Part shown: positions 1-5,232 of the stretch, in pieces
Position numbering within the stretch: position 1 is the first letter of the stretch
How the letters are laid out: each line of letters opens with the position of its first letter
NCBI GenBank assembly: GCA_003476705.1
Contig: DMVM01000037.1
Span: 1 to 5,232 of the forward strand
DNA: 5,232 nt
Direction: 5' to 3'
Source: Coprothermobacter sp.
Lineage (GTDB): Bacteria > Coprothermobacterota > Coprothermobacteria > Coprothermobacterales > Coprothermobacteraceae
The notes under the pieces: generated by a model
Databases searched by the model: none
What the model was told of the DNA's origin: nothing
Seen by the model: only the letters and a program-made list of their open reading frames with translations
Made by a program: the position numbers and the translations under genes

Positions 1-545
1 CTTAATACACCTACAGCATCGCGGTCTCTTGCACCGACCACAATTCTGTCTGGATACAGCGTGTCATATACGGCATGGCCTTCCCTCAAGAACTCAGGAT
101 TGGAAACAAATTGCACTCTATGGCCGGTTAACATTGATCCGAACTTCTCCGCCAGCATGTCGTTAGTTCCTACGGGAACAGTCGATTTTATCGCCACGAC
201 TGCCTGAACATCCCCATCTAGGCAACTTAGAACCTCTTCAACAGCAGCATGCAAGAAGGTTAGGTCAGCATCTCCGTCATCTTTTGGAGGAGTACCAACA
301 GCAATAATAATCAACTCACTGCCATTTAGTAAGCTTCTATTAACCTTATTTGAAAACGTTATACGACTTCTCGATTTTTGTAGAAGATCATCTAATCCTG
401 GCTCATATATTGGCAAATTTCCCAGCTCAAGTGCACTGAACTTTGCATGGTCTTTCTCTACAATGTTCACATCATGACCAACGTATGAAAGACAAATACC
501 AGTCGTTAAACCTACATAACCACCGCCAATCACTGTAATCGTCAT
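1..545 (-). CDS. ugd: UDP-glucose 6-dehydrogenase, N-terminal part (3' end cut by window)
   Basis: I translated this frame by hand from the ATG at 545-543; it stays open for 181 codons to the window edge. The family oxidises UDP-glucose to UDP-glucuronate with two NAD+ in the cytoplasm, giving an acidic precursor for capsule, teichuronic acid or O-antigen. Seen: a Rossmann start with G-x-G-x-x-G (residues 7-12, GGGYVGL) and an acidic residue at the end of strand 2 (E30); LPIYEPGL at 44-51; VGTPP at 83-87; KSTVPVGT at 120-127; and the active-site motif SNPEFLREG at 148-156. This is a near-complete signature set for the NAD-binding half. Family members are about 390-450 residues, so the rest of the protein, with the catalytic cysteine, lies beyond position 1. 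No stop or frameshift is visible. The start lies 83 bases after the upstream glycosyltransferase stop. GDP-mannose 6-dehydrogenase and UDP-ManNAc dehydrogenase are relatives, but the motif wording fits UDP-glucose best. Confidence 0.93.
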   Translation of the reverse strand, partial: MTITVIGGGYVGLTTGICLSYVGHDVNIVEKDHAKFSALELGNLPIYEPGLDDLLQKSRSRITFSNKVNRSLLNGSELIIIAVGTPPKDDGDADLTFLHAAVEEVLSCLDGDVQAVVAIKSTVPVGTNDMLAEKFGSMLTGHRVQFVSNPEFLREGHAVYDTLYPDRIVVGARDRDAVGVL

Positions 546-556
546 AACAAATTCAT

Positions 557-564
557 CTCCTCTT
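557..564 (-). promoter_or_regulatory. Ribosome binding site of ugd
   Basis: Read on the minus strand this is AAGAGGAG, a good Shine-Dalgarno match ending 11 bases before the ATG at 545. The spacing is slightly long, but the next bases (ATGA) can extend the pairing with one mismatch. It supports the ATG at 545 as the start of ugd; no other in-frame start lies close to it. Confidence 0.6.
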
Positions 565-604
565 GGTAAATTCCACGCGTATCTTGCTAAATGAGAAAAT
601 CCTT

Positions 605-628
605 AAAATGCTTTCTAGAATGCACATT
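605..628 (-). repeat. Imperfect palindrome after the GT4 gene
   Basis: Directly after the TAA of the family-4 glycosyltransferase lies an imperfect inverted repeat with a perfect 8-base core TTCTAGAA (613-620). It extends outwards through an A/A mismatch, a GC/GC pair, a T-A pair and a G-T wobble, to AA/TT at the ends. It is AT-rich, has almost no loop, and is not followed by a clean run of T, so it is a poor intrinsic terminator. It could be a weak RNA hairpin, a protein-binding palindrome, or chance. The rest of the 83-base gap shows only the ugd ribosome binding site. Confidence 0.3.
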
Positions 629-1750
629 TTAGCGAACATCCCTATGGTCCATCAACTCCAACCATTTATCGGCCACAATTTCTGGCTTGTTCTTATCTGC
701 AGACTGTTTAACGAGCGAGATGTCGAATGATAATGAACCATCTAGCAATCTTTTTATTACGTCAGTTAGGGACTTAACGATCGTGGGGTCGTCACTCATG
801 GGAATAATAACCCCGTTTAGTTCATTCTGGATGATGTCGCTCGGGCCGACCGGACAGTCAGTTGAAATGCAAGGTATCCCATTCGCCATAGCTTCGACGA
901 TAACAGCTGGGAATCCCTCATAATCAGAGGTCAATATTAATGCCTCGGCCCCACCTGTATTTTTTACATATTCCCAGGGGTCAGTCTGCCATCCAGCCCA
1001 ATCAATTTTGTCTGCTATACCTACTTCATTACTTAAAGAAACAAGCTTCTCGCGGTCCTTCCCATCTCCAATGATGGTAAGCTTGAACCTTTCGTCTCTA
1101 AAATTGGATAAAGCTTTGAGTAACCTGTCAACTCTTTTTTGCTCATTATCCAATCTACCTACATAGAGAAAATGGTGCGATCCCGGAGCATAGAGATTAT
1201 AGGTATGTAACGTAGTGAGCGGATTGTATATTACTGTCACTTTATTAACCACATCTTCTCCTACCAGTCTTGCTATTTCGTCCTTCATTTCAGGAGTCAA
1301 GACGATCGTCCCGTCCACCAGCCGAAAGAGACGCTTGTTAAACTTCCAATTTCGTGCTCCCGCATAGACCACTTCAATCGACACATGAATCCACAAATAT
1401 AGAGGCCTGACTCCAGCCATCAAAGCAGCCCATGGAGAAAACATGTCACTGGCAACGACAAAAATGCTACCTGGATACATCTTCGAAATACTTCTGAACT
1501 GTTTTCTCGCTTTTAACAAACAGGAAAGGGTCTTGGCAATACTCCTTTCTTCGGGAGGTAGGTAATATCTCAAATCACACACGTTCACACCTTCAGGTAT
1601 GGGGATATGATCTCCTGCCAGCTGTCCGATAGCGTAGACCACGTTGCAACCCCTCGAAATTAACTCTGATGATAGCCTGTTCATGACGGTTTCCAATCCA
1701 CCGTGCGAAAACCTGGCACATAAAAACACAATACTTCTTTTTTGTTCCAT
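629..1750 (-). CDS. Glycosyltransferase family 4 (GT-B fold, retaining)
   Basis: A 373-residue protein, the usual length for a single-domain-pair GT4 enzyme. These enzymes transfer a sugar from a nucleotide-sugar donor to a growing lipid-linked glycan at the cytoplasmic face of the membrane. Seen: an N-terminal acceptor domain with the glycine turn SHGGLE (15-20); a linker leading to the donor domain at FLYVGRL (194-200), with the phosphate-binding pair R199 and K205 (VGRLDNEQKR); the strand TIIGDG (225-230); and the EX7E signature EGFPAVIVE (E278 and E286), followed by EAMANGIP and the CPVGPSDII segment (299-307) common in WcaA/PglH-like members. No transmembrane helix or signal peptide is evident. 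The ATG at 1750 has GGAGG 10 bases and GAGG 4 bases upstream. Donor, acceptor and linkage cannot be told from sequence; the neighbours make rhamnose or glucuronate glycans plausible. Its CpG content is higher than that of the rhamnose genes upstream. Confidence 0.9.
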   Translation of the reverse strand: MEQKRSIVFLCARFSHGGLETVMNRLSSELISRGCNVVYAIGQLAGDHIPIPEGVNVCDLRYYLPPEERSIAKTLSCLLKARKQFRSISKMYPGSIFVVASDMFSPWAALMAGVRPLYLWIHVSIEVVYAGARNWKFNKRLFRLVDGTIVLTPEMKDEIARLVGEDVVNKVTVIYNPLTTLHTYNLYAPGSHHFLYVGRLDNEQKRVDRLLKALSNFRDERFKLTIIGDGKDREKLVSLSNEVGIADKIDWAGWQTDPWEYVKNTGGAEALILTSDYEGFPAVIVEAMANGIPCISTDCPVGPSDIIQNELNGVIIPMSDDPTIVKSLTDVIKRLLDGSLSFDISLVKQSADKNKPEIVADKWLELMDHRDVR

Positions 1751-1754
1751 AATT

Positions 1755-1765
1755 CCTCAACCTCC
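1755..1765 (-). promoter_or_regulatory. Ribosome binding site of the GT4 gene
   Basis: The minus strand reads GGAGGTTGAGG, two tandem Shine-Dalgarno-like cores. GGAGG ends 10 bases and GAGG 4 bases before the ATG at 1750. A strong site of its own means the GT4 gene can be translated although the gene before it is broken. Confidence 0.6.
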
Positions 1766-1796
1766 GACCTTGCAGCTTACTATGGGATTACGCTAA

Positions 1797-2000
1797 TTAT
1801 GTTCTTCCGAGCAGATCCTTCTGCTCATACTGCTTAGGAGTTTCGTATGCTCTATCCGTGGAGCAATCGTCGCACGCTATTATCTCTAAATTAGAGTAAT
1901 CTTGTGCCACAGCTGACTCTATAGCCTCACAGATAAAACATTCCTGATTGTATGTGGCTTTCATTATGGTGATTTTTGGCAAGTTTACTTTAGCCTCCAA
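1797..2000 (-). pseudogene. Truncated glycosyltransferase family 2 remnant
   Basis: This 67-codon frame is the N-terminal nucleotide-binding start of a GT-A fold family-2 glycosyltransferase. Seen: PKITI then TYNQE (residues 8-20), then AIESAVAQDYSNLEII (26-41), then DDCSTD (44-49), matching the common pattern of TYNQE, A-x-E-S-x-x-x-Q-x-Y-x-N-x-E-I-I, DDGSTD. Family members run from about 230 to over 300 residues; here the frame ends soon after the first acidic motif, so the DXD metal site and acceptor half are missing. Consensus positions are also altered: the usual proline before TYN is alanine, and glycine of DDGSTD is cysteine. The only upstream in-frame start is TTG at 2000; the ATG overlapping the rfbD stop is out of frame. 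Nothing in the 46 bases after the stop continues the family pattern in any frame. Most likely a deletion remnant, inactive as an enzyme; a short expressed peptide cannot be excluded. Confidence 0.75.
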
Positions 2001-2006
2001 CGATCA

Positions 2007-2849
2007 TCAAGCCTCCCTTAGGTACTCCTCCAAGTCACTTTCCCAATCAGGTATCCTTATCCCAAGCTCTGCACAGATTCTTTCATTGCTCATTGCAGAG
2101 AACTTTGGTCTCCTCGCCGGCAAATTAAAGGTGTCTGCTGACACTGGCATCACTAAGTTCTCTTTGTGACAAAGCTTCAACACCTGTTTTGCCCATTCGT
2201 AGCGGGATGCATATCCTGAGGAAACTACGTGGTACAACCCAGCTAAACCGCTGTTTATGGCTTCATAGCTTACCAGCGCTATCCTTCGTGCCCATGTGGG
2301 TACCGACACTTCATCTCCACTTACCTGCAGCACTTCACGCTCTTTTGACCAGCTCAGCACCTTGTAGATGAAGTTCTGGGTACCTTCACCAAATACCCAG
2401 CTTACCCGTAGTAATAGCATACTATGAGCTGTTTGCATTGCAAAACGCTCCCCAAGTAGCTTGCTCAGTCCGTACTTGTTTAAAGGGTTTGGCTCGTCCG
2501 CTTCTGTGTAAAGCCCTTCACTTTTACTTCCATCAAAAACGTAGTCAGTGGAATAGTGAACCAGAAATGAACCATACTCCCTACAAAGCAGTGCTAAGTT
2601 ATAAGGCCCAAGAGCATTTACCTTCATGGCTTCCTCATAGTCGCTCTCAGCTTTGTCTACTTGGTTGTAGGCTGAGCAGTTTATTACCACACTGGGCTTA
2701 TAAGCTTCAAACACCCCATTTAGCTTTACGTAGTCTCTTACATCTGCTTCTTCATGAGACAAGGCAAGGTATTCTTCACCTTTAGAGGTTAGTAAGCGCT
2801 GGAACTCTTTCGCTAACTGCCCATGCTTTCCTATGATGAGATACTTCAT
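2007..2849 (-). CDS. rfbD: dTDP-4-dehydrorhamnose reductase
   Basis: A 280-residue NAD(P)H-dependent reductase of the extended SDR family, which catalyses the last step, reduction of dTDP-4-keto-L-rhamnose to dTDP-L-rhamnose, in the cytoplasm. Length is normal for RmlD. Seen: N-terminal dinucleotide site G7-x-x-G10-QLA; INCSAYNQVDKAE (56-68), where the family has N-x-A-A-Y-T-x-V-D-x-A-E; STDYVFDG (100-107) with the conserved threonine T101; the catalytic YxxxK at Y126 and K130 (NKYGLSK); RVSWVFGEG (148-156); and the C-terminal ARRPKFSAMSN (245-255), equivalent to the R-P-x-x-S motif. The ATG at 2849 lies 7 bases after the rfbB stop. The ribosome binding site is weak (AGTGAAG region), which fits translation coupled to rfbB. 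The 3' end carries a strong Shine-Dalgarno sequence for the next gene. Complete, with no frameshift. Confidence 0.96.
   Translation of the reverse strand: MKYLIIGKHGQLAKEFQRLLTSKGEEYLALSHEEADVRDYVKLNGVFEAYKPSVVINCSAYNQVDKAESDYEEAMKVNALGPYNLALLCREYGSFLVHYSTDYVFDGSKSEGLYTEADEPNPLNKYGLSKLLGERFAMQTAHSMLLLRVSWVFGEGTQNFIYKVLSWSKEREVLQVSGDEVSVPTWARRIALVSYEAINSGLAGLYHVVSSGYASRYEWAKQVLKLCHKENLVMPVSADTFNLPARRPKFSAMSNERICAELGIRIPDWESDLEEYLREA
2012..2019 (-). promoter_or_regulatory. Ribosome binding site at the end of rfbD
   Basis: The minus strand reads AAGGGAGG inside the last codons of rfbD. It ends 4 bases before an ATG (2007-2005) that overlaps the rfbD TGA, and 11 bases before the TTG (2000) that opens the GT2 remnant. 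This is the layout of a translationally coupled downstream gene, but the ATG reads only M-I-V-G-G-stop. The site therefore looks left over from an intact GT2 gene. Confidence 0.5.
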
Positions 2850-2856
2850 TTGTTCT

Positions 2857-3852
2857 TCACTGCCTCACATACACTCTCTTCCAGTAATCATTTAGATACG
2901 CTACCTTGTCCTGAGCCCACCTGAGGTGCTCTACGTACCATTCTACAGTCTTCTTTATGCCTTCATCAAAGCTGGTCTTAGCTTCCCAACCTAGCTCCCT
3001 TTTGGCTTTTACACTGTCTAAGGAGTACCTAAAATCATGCCCTGGTCTGTCTTTGACAAACTCTATGAGCTCTTCTCCTTTCCCCAGTAGCTTCAAAATA
3101 GCTTTGACTACTTCTATGTTCTGTTTCTCTTCTTTGCTACCTATGTTGTAGATCTCTCCTGCATTGCCTCTATCAATGGCTGCCATTATCCCTTCTGCGC
3201 AGTCTGTTACATAGAGCCATTCTCTAACATTTGTGCCATCCCCATAGACAGGTATCTTCTCATCTCGTAGTGCCTTGAGTATGATCACTGGCACAAATTT
3301 CTCTGGATACTGCCATGGCCCGTAGTTGTTAGATGCTCTGATGGTTATCACTGGTAGCCCAAAAGAACGATGGTATGCCCTACCTAGCATGTCTGCTGAT
3401 GCTTTCGTGGTGGAATACGGGCTGTTTGGCTTCAGTGGGCTATCCTCTGTAAATGAACCTTCTTTGCCTAAGTCTCCATACACTTCATCGGTGGACATGT
3501 TCACAAACAGCTCTACGCCTTTTGCCTTGCTCACTTCCAGCAGCACTTGCGTACCCAGTACGTTACTACTTATAAATGGATATGGATCCAGCAGGCTCCT
3601 GTCTACATGGCTCTCTGCTGCAAAATGCACTACTACCTCAGGGTCCTCTTTCTCAAAGATGTGCTCTATGAACTCTTGATTGCTGATATCTGCTTTGTAG
3701 AAGGTTATGTCTTTTCTTACTTCGCTTAAGCGCTCTAAGTCTCCTGCATAGGTCAGTTTATCTACTACAGCAACCTGGTGTCCTTTTCTTACTGCCTGCC
3801 TTACAAACTCTGAACCGATAAAGCCTGCTCCTCCTGTTATGAGCATCCTCAC
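2857..3852 (-). CDS. rfbB: dTDP-glucose 4,6-dehydratase
   Basis: A 331-residue extended SDR enzyme converting dTDP-glucose to dTDP-4-keto-6-deoxyglucose with tightly bound NAD+; the product feeds RfbC. Seen: GGAGFIGS (7-14), NAD-binding D31, HFAAESHVDRS (76-86), the catalytic MSTDEVYG (119-126, with T121, D122 and E123), YSTTK (Y146 and K150), RASNNYGPWQYPEKF (172-186), VREWLYVTD (209-217) and RPGHDFRYSLD (269-279). These together are diagnostic for RmlB rather than for UDP-glucose epimerases. The start is GTG at 3852, overlapping the rfbC stop as GTGA. A GGGGGG Shine-Dalgarno lies 7 bases before it, which favours GTG over the in-frame ATG two codons later, although a start at 3846 would change only two residues. 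Length is slightly short of the 340-360 common in the family, but all motifs are present. Confidence 0.97.
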   Translation of the reverse strand: MRMLITGGAGFIGSEFVRQAVRKGHQVAVVDKLTYAGDLERLSEVRKDITFYKADISNQEFIEHIFEKEDPEVVVHFAAESHVDRSLLDPYPFISSNVLGTQVLLEVSKAKGVELFVNMSTDEVYGDLGKEGSFTEDSPLKPNSPYSTTKASADMLGRAYHRSFGLPVITIRASNNYGPWQYPEKFVPVIILKALRDEKIPVYGDGTNVREWLYVTDCAEGIMAAIDRGNAGEIYNIGSKEEKQNIEVVKAILKLLGKGEELIEFVKDRPGHDFRYSLDSVKAKRELGWEAKTSFDEGIKKTVEWYVEHLRWAQDKVAYLNDYWKRVYVRQ

Positions 3853-4418
3853 AGTAGTTCCCCCCTATCTAAGCGTTCTCTCAGTGTGGGTAAGTGCTTG
3901 TCTTTCTCAGATATGATGAGCTTCGCCACATCTTTAATGGGCCAATCTACATTTAACTCAGGGTCATCCCATCTTATGCCTGCATCATGCTCTGGCGAAT
4001 ACTCGGAACCTGAAACTTTGTACAGTACCAGAGCTTCTTCACTTAGCACCATGAACCCATGAGCAAACCCTTCTGGTATCCACAGTAAGTGGTGATTCTC
4101 TTCGCTTAGCTCCACAGCTACCCATTTGCCAAAGGTAGGACTGCCTACCCTTATGTCCACCGCTACATCGCATATCGCACCTCTTAAGCAGGTGACTAGT
4201 TTCCCTTGCATCTTAGGCTTCATCTGGTAATGCAGTCCCCTTACGGTGCCTTTGCGGGAGTAAGACAGGTTGTCTTGAACGAATTCTCCCGTTATACCAC
4301 CAAGGTGCATGTCTGAACTCTTGAACAGCTCCATGAAATATCCACGCTCATCAGCATATACCTTTGGTTTTACCAGTATGAGCCCTCCTAATGTGAGTGG
4401 CTCATAGCTAAAGGGCAT
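3849..4418 (-). CDS. rfbC: dTDP-4-dehydrorhamnose 3,5-epimerase
   Basis: A 189-residue cupin-fold epimerase that inverts C3 and C5 of dTDP-4-keto-6-deoxyglucose, the third step to dTDP-L-rhamnose; the family acts as a dimer. Seen: DERGYF (23-28), FVQDNLSYS (46-54), RGLHYQ (60-65) with the catalytic base H63, K73 in QGKLV, DVAVDIR (84-90), [10 protein letters not shown] (113-122), and a tyrosine at 133 in LYK, the position of the general acid in studied RmlC proteins. Length is typical (about 180-190). The ATG at 4418 overlaps the end of rfbA by 11 bases, and the stop overlaps rfbB by 4 bases, so it is probably translated by coupling. An imperfect site with GAGG lies about 12 bases upstream. 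Complete, with no anomalies. Confidence 0.97.
   Translation of the reverse strand: MPFSYEPLTLGGLILVKPKVYADERGYFMELFKSSDMHLGGITGEFVQDNLSYSRKGTVRGLHYQMKPKMQGKLVTCLRGAICDVAVDIRVGSPTFGKWVAVELSEENHHLLWIPEGFAHGFMVLSEEALVLYKVSGSEYSPEHDAGIRWDDPELNVDWPIKDVAKLIISEKDKHLPTLRERLDRGELL
3860..3865 (-). promoter_or_regulatory. Ribosome binding site of rfbB
   Basis: The minus strand reads AGGGGGG, ending 7 bases before GTG at 3852 and 13 bases before the in-frame ATG at 3846. Normal spacing favours the GTG start. The site lies inside the last codons of rfbC, as is usual for overlapping operon genes. Confidence 0.6.
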
Positions 4419-5232
4419 CGTTTATCACGTCCTCAAGGTATTCTCCATAGTCTGTGTTCCTCAGTTCCTTTGCTATGTCCTTTAACTGCTCTTCGCTGAT
4501 CCATCCATTCTTGTAGGCTATTTCTTCTAAACACCCTATCATCAAGCCCGTTCGCTTCTCCAAGGTGGCTACAAATTCACTGGTTTCTATGAAACTGTCA
4601 TAGGTGCCTGCATCAAACCATGCAAATCCCCTGCCTAATAGACTTACCTTTAGCTTACCTTCCTTTAGGTATGCTTCGTTTACTGAGGTTATCTCCAATT
4701 CCCCTCTCTCTGAAGGTTTTACATTCTTGGCTTTCTCCACCACACTATTGTCGTAGAAGTACAAACCCACTACTGCCCAGTTCGATTTTGGTACTTTTGG
4801 CTTCTCTTCAATGGACAGCACTTCCCCACGCTCGTTAAACTCCACTACGCCAAAACGTTCTGGGTCCTTCACTGGGTACCCAAAAACATATGCTCCACCA
4901 TGCTTCTCCACTTGTGCTTTAGCTTCGTTAAGTATCTTAGGCAGATCGTGACCAAAAAAGATGTTATCTCCAAGCATGTAGCAAACTGTGTCATTACCAA
5001 TGAAATTTTCTGTTAGGATGAGCCCTTCGGCAAGTCCTTTGGGCTGCTCTTGCACTACATACTCTATGTGCATACCCAATCTTTCTCCATGTCCAAAAAG
5101 CCTTGTAAAATTCTCTACATCTGATGGGTTAACCACGATGGCTACGTCCCTTACACCAAGCATCATCACTACGGAGAGTGGGTAGTAGATCATGGGCTTG
5201 TCATAGATGGGAATTAAATGCTTGTTCATGAC
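4408..5232 (-). CDS. rfbA: Glucose-1-phosphate thymidylyltransferase (5' end cut by window)
   Basis: Condenses glucose-1-phosphate and dTTP to dTDP-glucose and pyrophosphate, the entry step of the pathway and its usual point of feedback control by dTDP-rhamnose. The visible part is 274 codons. The frame runs to the window edge, and the ATG at 5229 is internal: [19 protein letters not shown] is the segment that follows GGxGTRLxPLT in family members, so about 20 residues including the nucleotide-binding loop lie beyond 5232. Seen, counting that ATG as 1: [10 protein letters not shown] (60-69), LGDNIFFG (86-93) with the metal-binding aspartate D88, ERFGVVEF (124-131), EEKPK (141-145), GLYFYD (155-160), GELEIT (176-181) and AWFDAGT (203-209). 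The last is usually WLDTGT, so phenylalanine and alanine are mild variants. The C-terminal dimer and allosteric region ([10 protein letters not shown]) is present, marking the short RmlA type of about 290 residues. Its end overlaps rfbC by 11 bases. Confidence 0.95.
   Translation of the reverse strand, partial: VMNKHLIPIYDKPMIYYPLSVVMMLGVRDVAIVVNPSDVENFTRLFGHGERLGMHIEYVVQEQPKGLAEGLILTENFIGNDTVCYMLGDNIFFGHDLPKILNEAKAQVEKHGGAYVFGYPVKDPERFGVVEFNERGEVLSIEEKPKVPKSNWAVVGLYFYDNSVVEKAKNVKPSERGELEITSVNEAYLKEGKLKVSLLGRGFAWFDAGTYDSFIETSEFVATLEKRTGLMIGCLEEIAYKNGWISEEQLKDIAKELRNTDYGEYLEDVINDAL

Noticed and set aside
542..556. Four-codon mini-frame (M-N-L-L-stop) overlapping the ugd start, possibly a leader peptide
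   Set aside because: Its ATG directly abuts the Shine-Dalgarno with no spacer, so it is unlikely to be used. It has no repeated codon pattern or attenuator hairpin.
1787..1797. Small inverted repeat ATTA-CGC-TAAT between the GT2 remnant and the GT4 gene, considered as an insertion-element scar or terminator
   Set aside because: Four-base AT-only arms are expected by chance. No flanking direct repeat, T-tract or transposase sequence is visible.
2438..2785. Plus-strand open frame of 115 codons opposite rfbD
   Set aside because: It lies wholly antisense to a well-supported gene, and its composition (rich in L, H, S and P) is typical of a shadow frame. No family motif is visible.
3326..3679. 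Plus-strand open frame of 117 codons opposite rfbB
   Set aside because: It is antisense to strongly conserved rfbB motifs, serine-rich and without recognisable domains; a shadow of the real gene.
5227..5229. ATG at 5229 as the true start of rfbA
   Set aside because: The codon before it (GTC, valine) is open, and family alignment from memory places about 20 conserved residues, including GGxGTRLxPLT, before this methionine. The gene continues beyond the window.

Overview
The window is a one-directional bacterial surface-polysaccharide (O-antigen, capsule or cell-wall glycan) biosynthesis segment. Every gene lies on the minus strand, so transcription runs from position 5232 down to 1. In transcription order it holds rfbA (5' end outside the window), rfbC, rfbB, rfbD, a short broken family-2 glycosyltransferase, an intact family-4 glycosyltransferase, and the N-terminal third to half of a UDP-glucose 6-dehydrogenase (3' end outside the window). 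There is no gap over 100 bases, no RNA gene, no CRISPR array and no complete mobile element.

Region 2007-5232 is the complete four-enzyme dTDP-L-rhamnose pathway in the order A-C-B-D. RfbA activates glucose-1-phosphate with dTTP, RfbB makes the 4-keto-6-deoxy sugar, RfbC epimerises it at C3 and C5, and RfbD reduces it to dTDP-L-rhamnose. The genes overlap by 11 and 4 bases and then are separated by 7, as expected of one translationally coupled operon.

Region 1-2006 is more of a patchwork. A GT-A fold glycosyltransferase survives only as about 67 codons, followed by a complete GT-B glycosyltransferase that probably transfers a sugar in glycan assembly, and then an enzyme making UDP-glucuronate. 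By hand count this part has clearly more CpG dinucleotides than the rhamnose block. With the gene remnant, that suggests a variable region next to a more uniform rhamnose cassette.

The organism is bacterial, with moderate GC, purine-rich Shine-Dalgarno sites, and GTG and probably TTG starts. A Firmicute or a similar anaerobic or thermophilic lineage is plausible, but the sequence does not settle it. I see no convincing new biological system. The points worth a second look are the glycosyltransferase remnant with its frame-offset start, the composition break near position 2000, and an imperfect palindrome directly after the family-4 glycosyltransferase.
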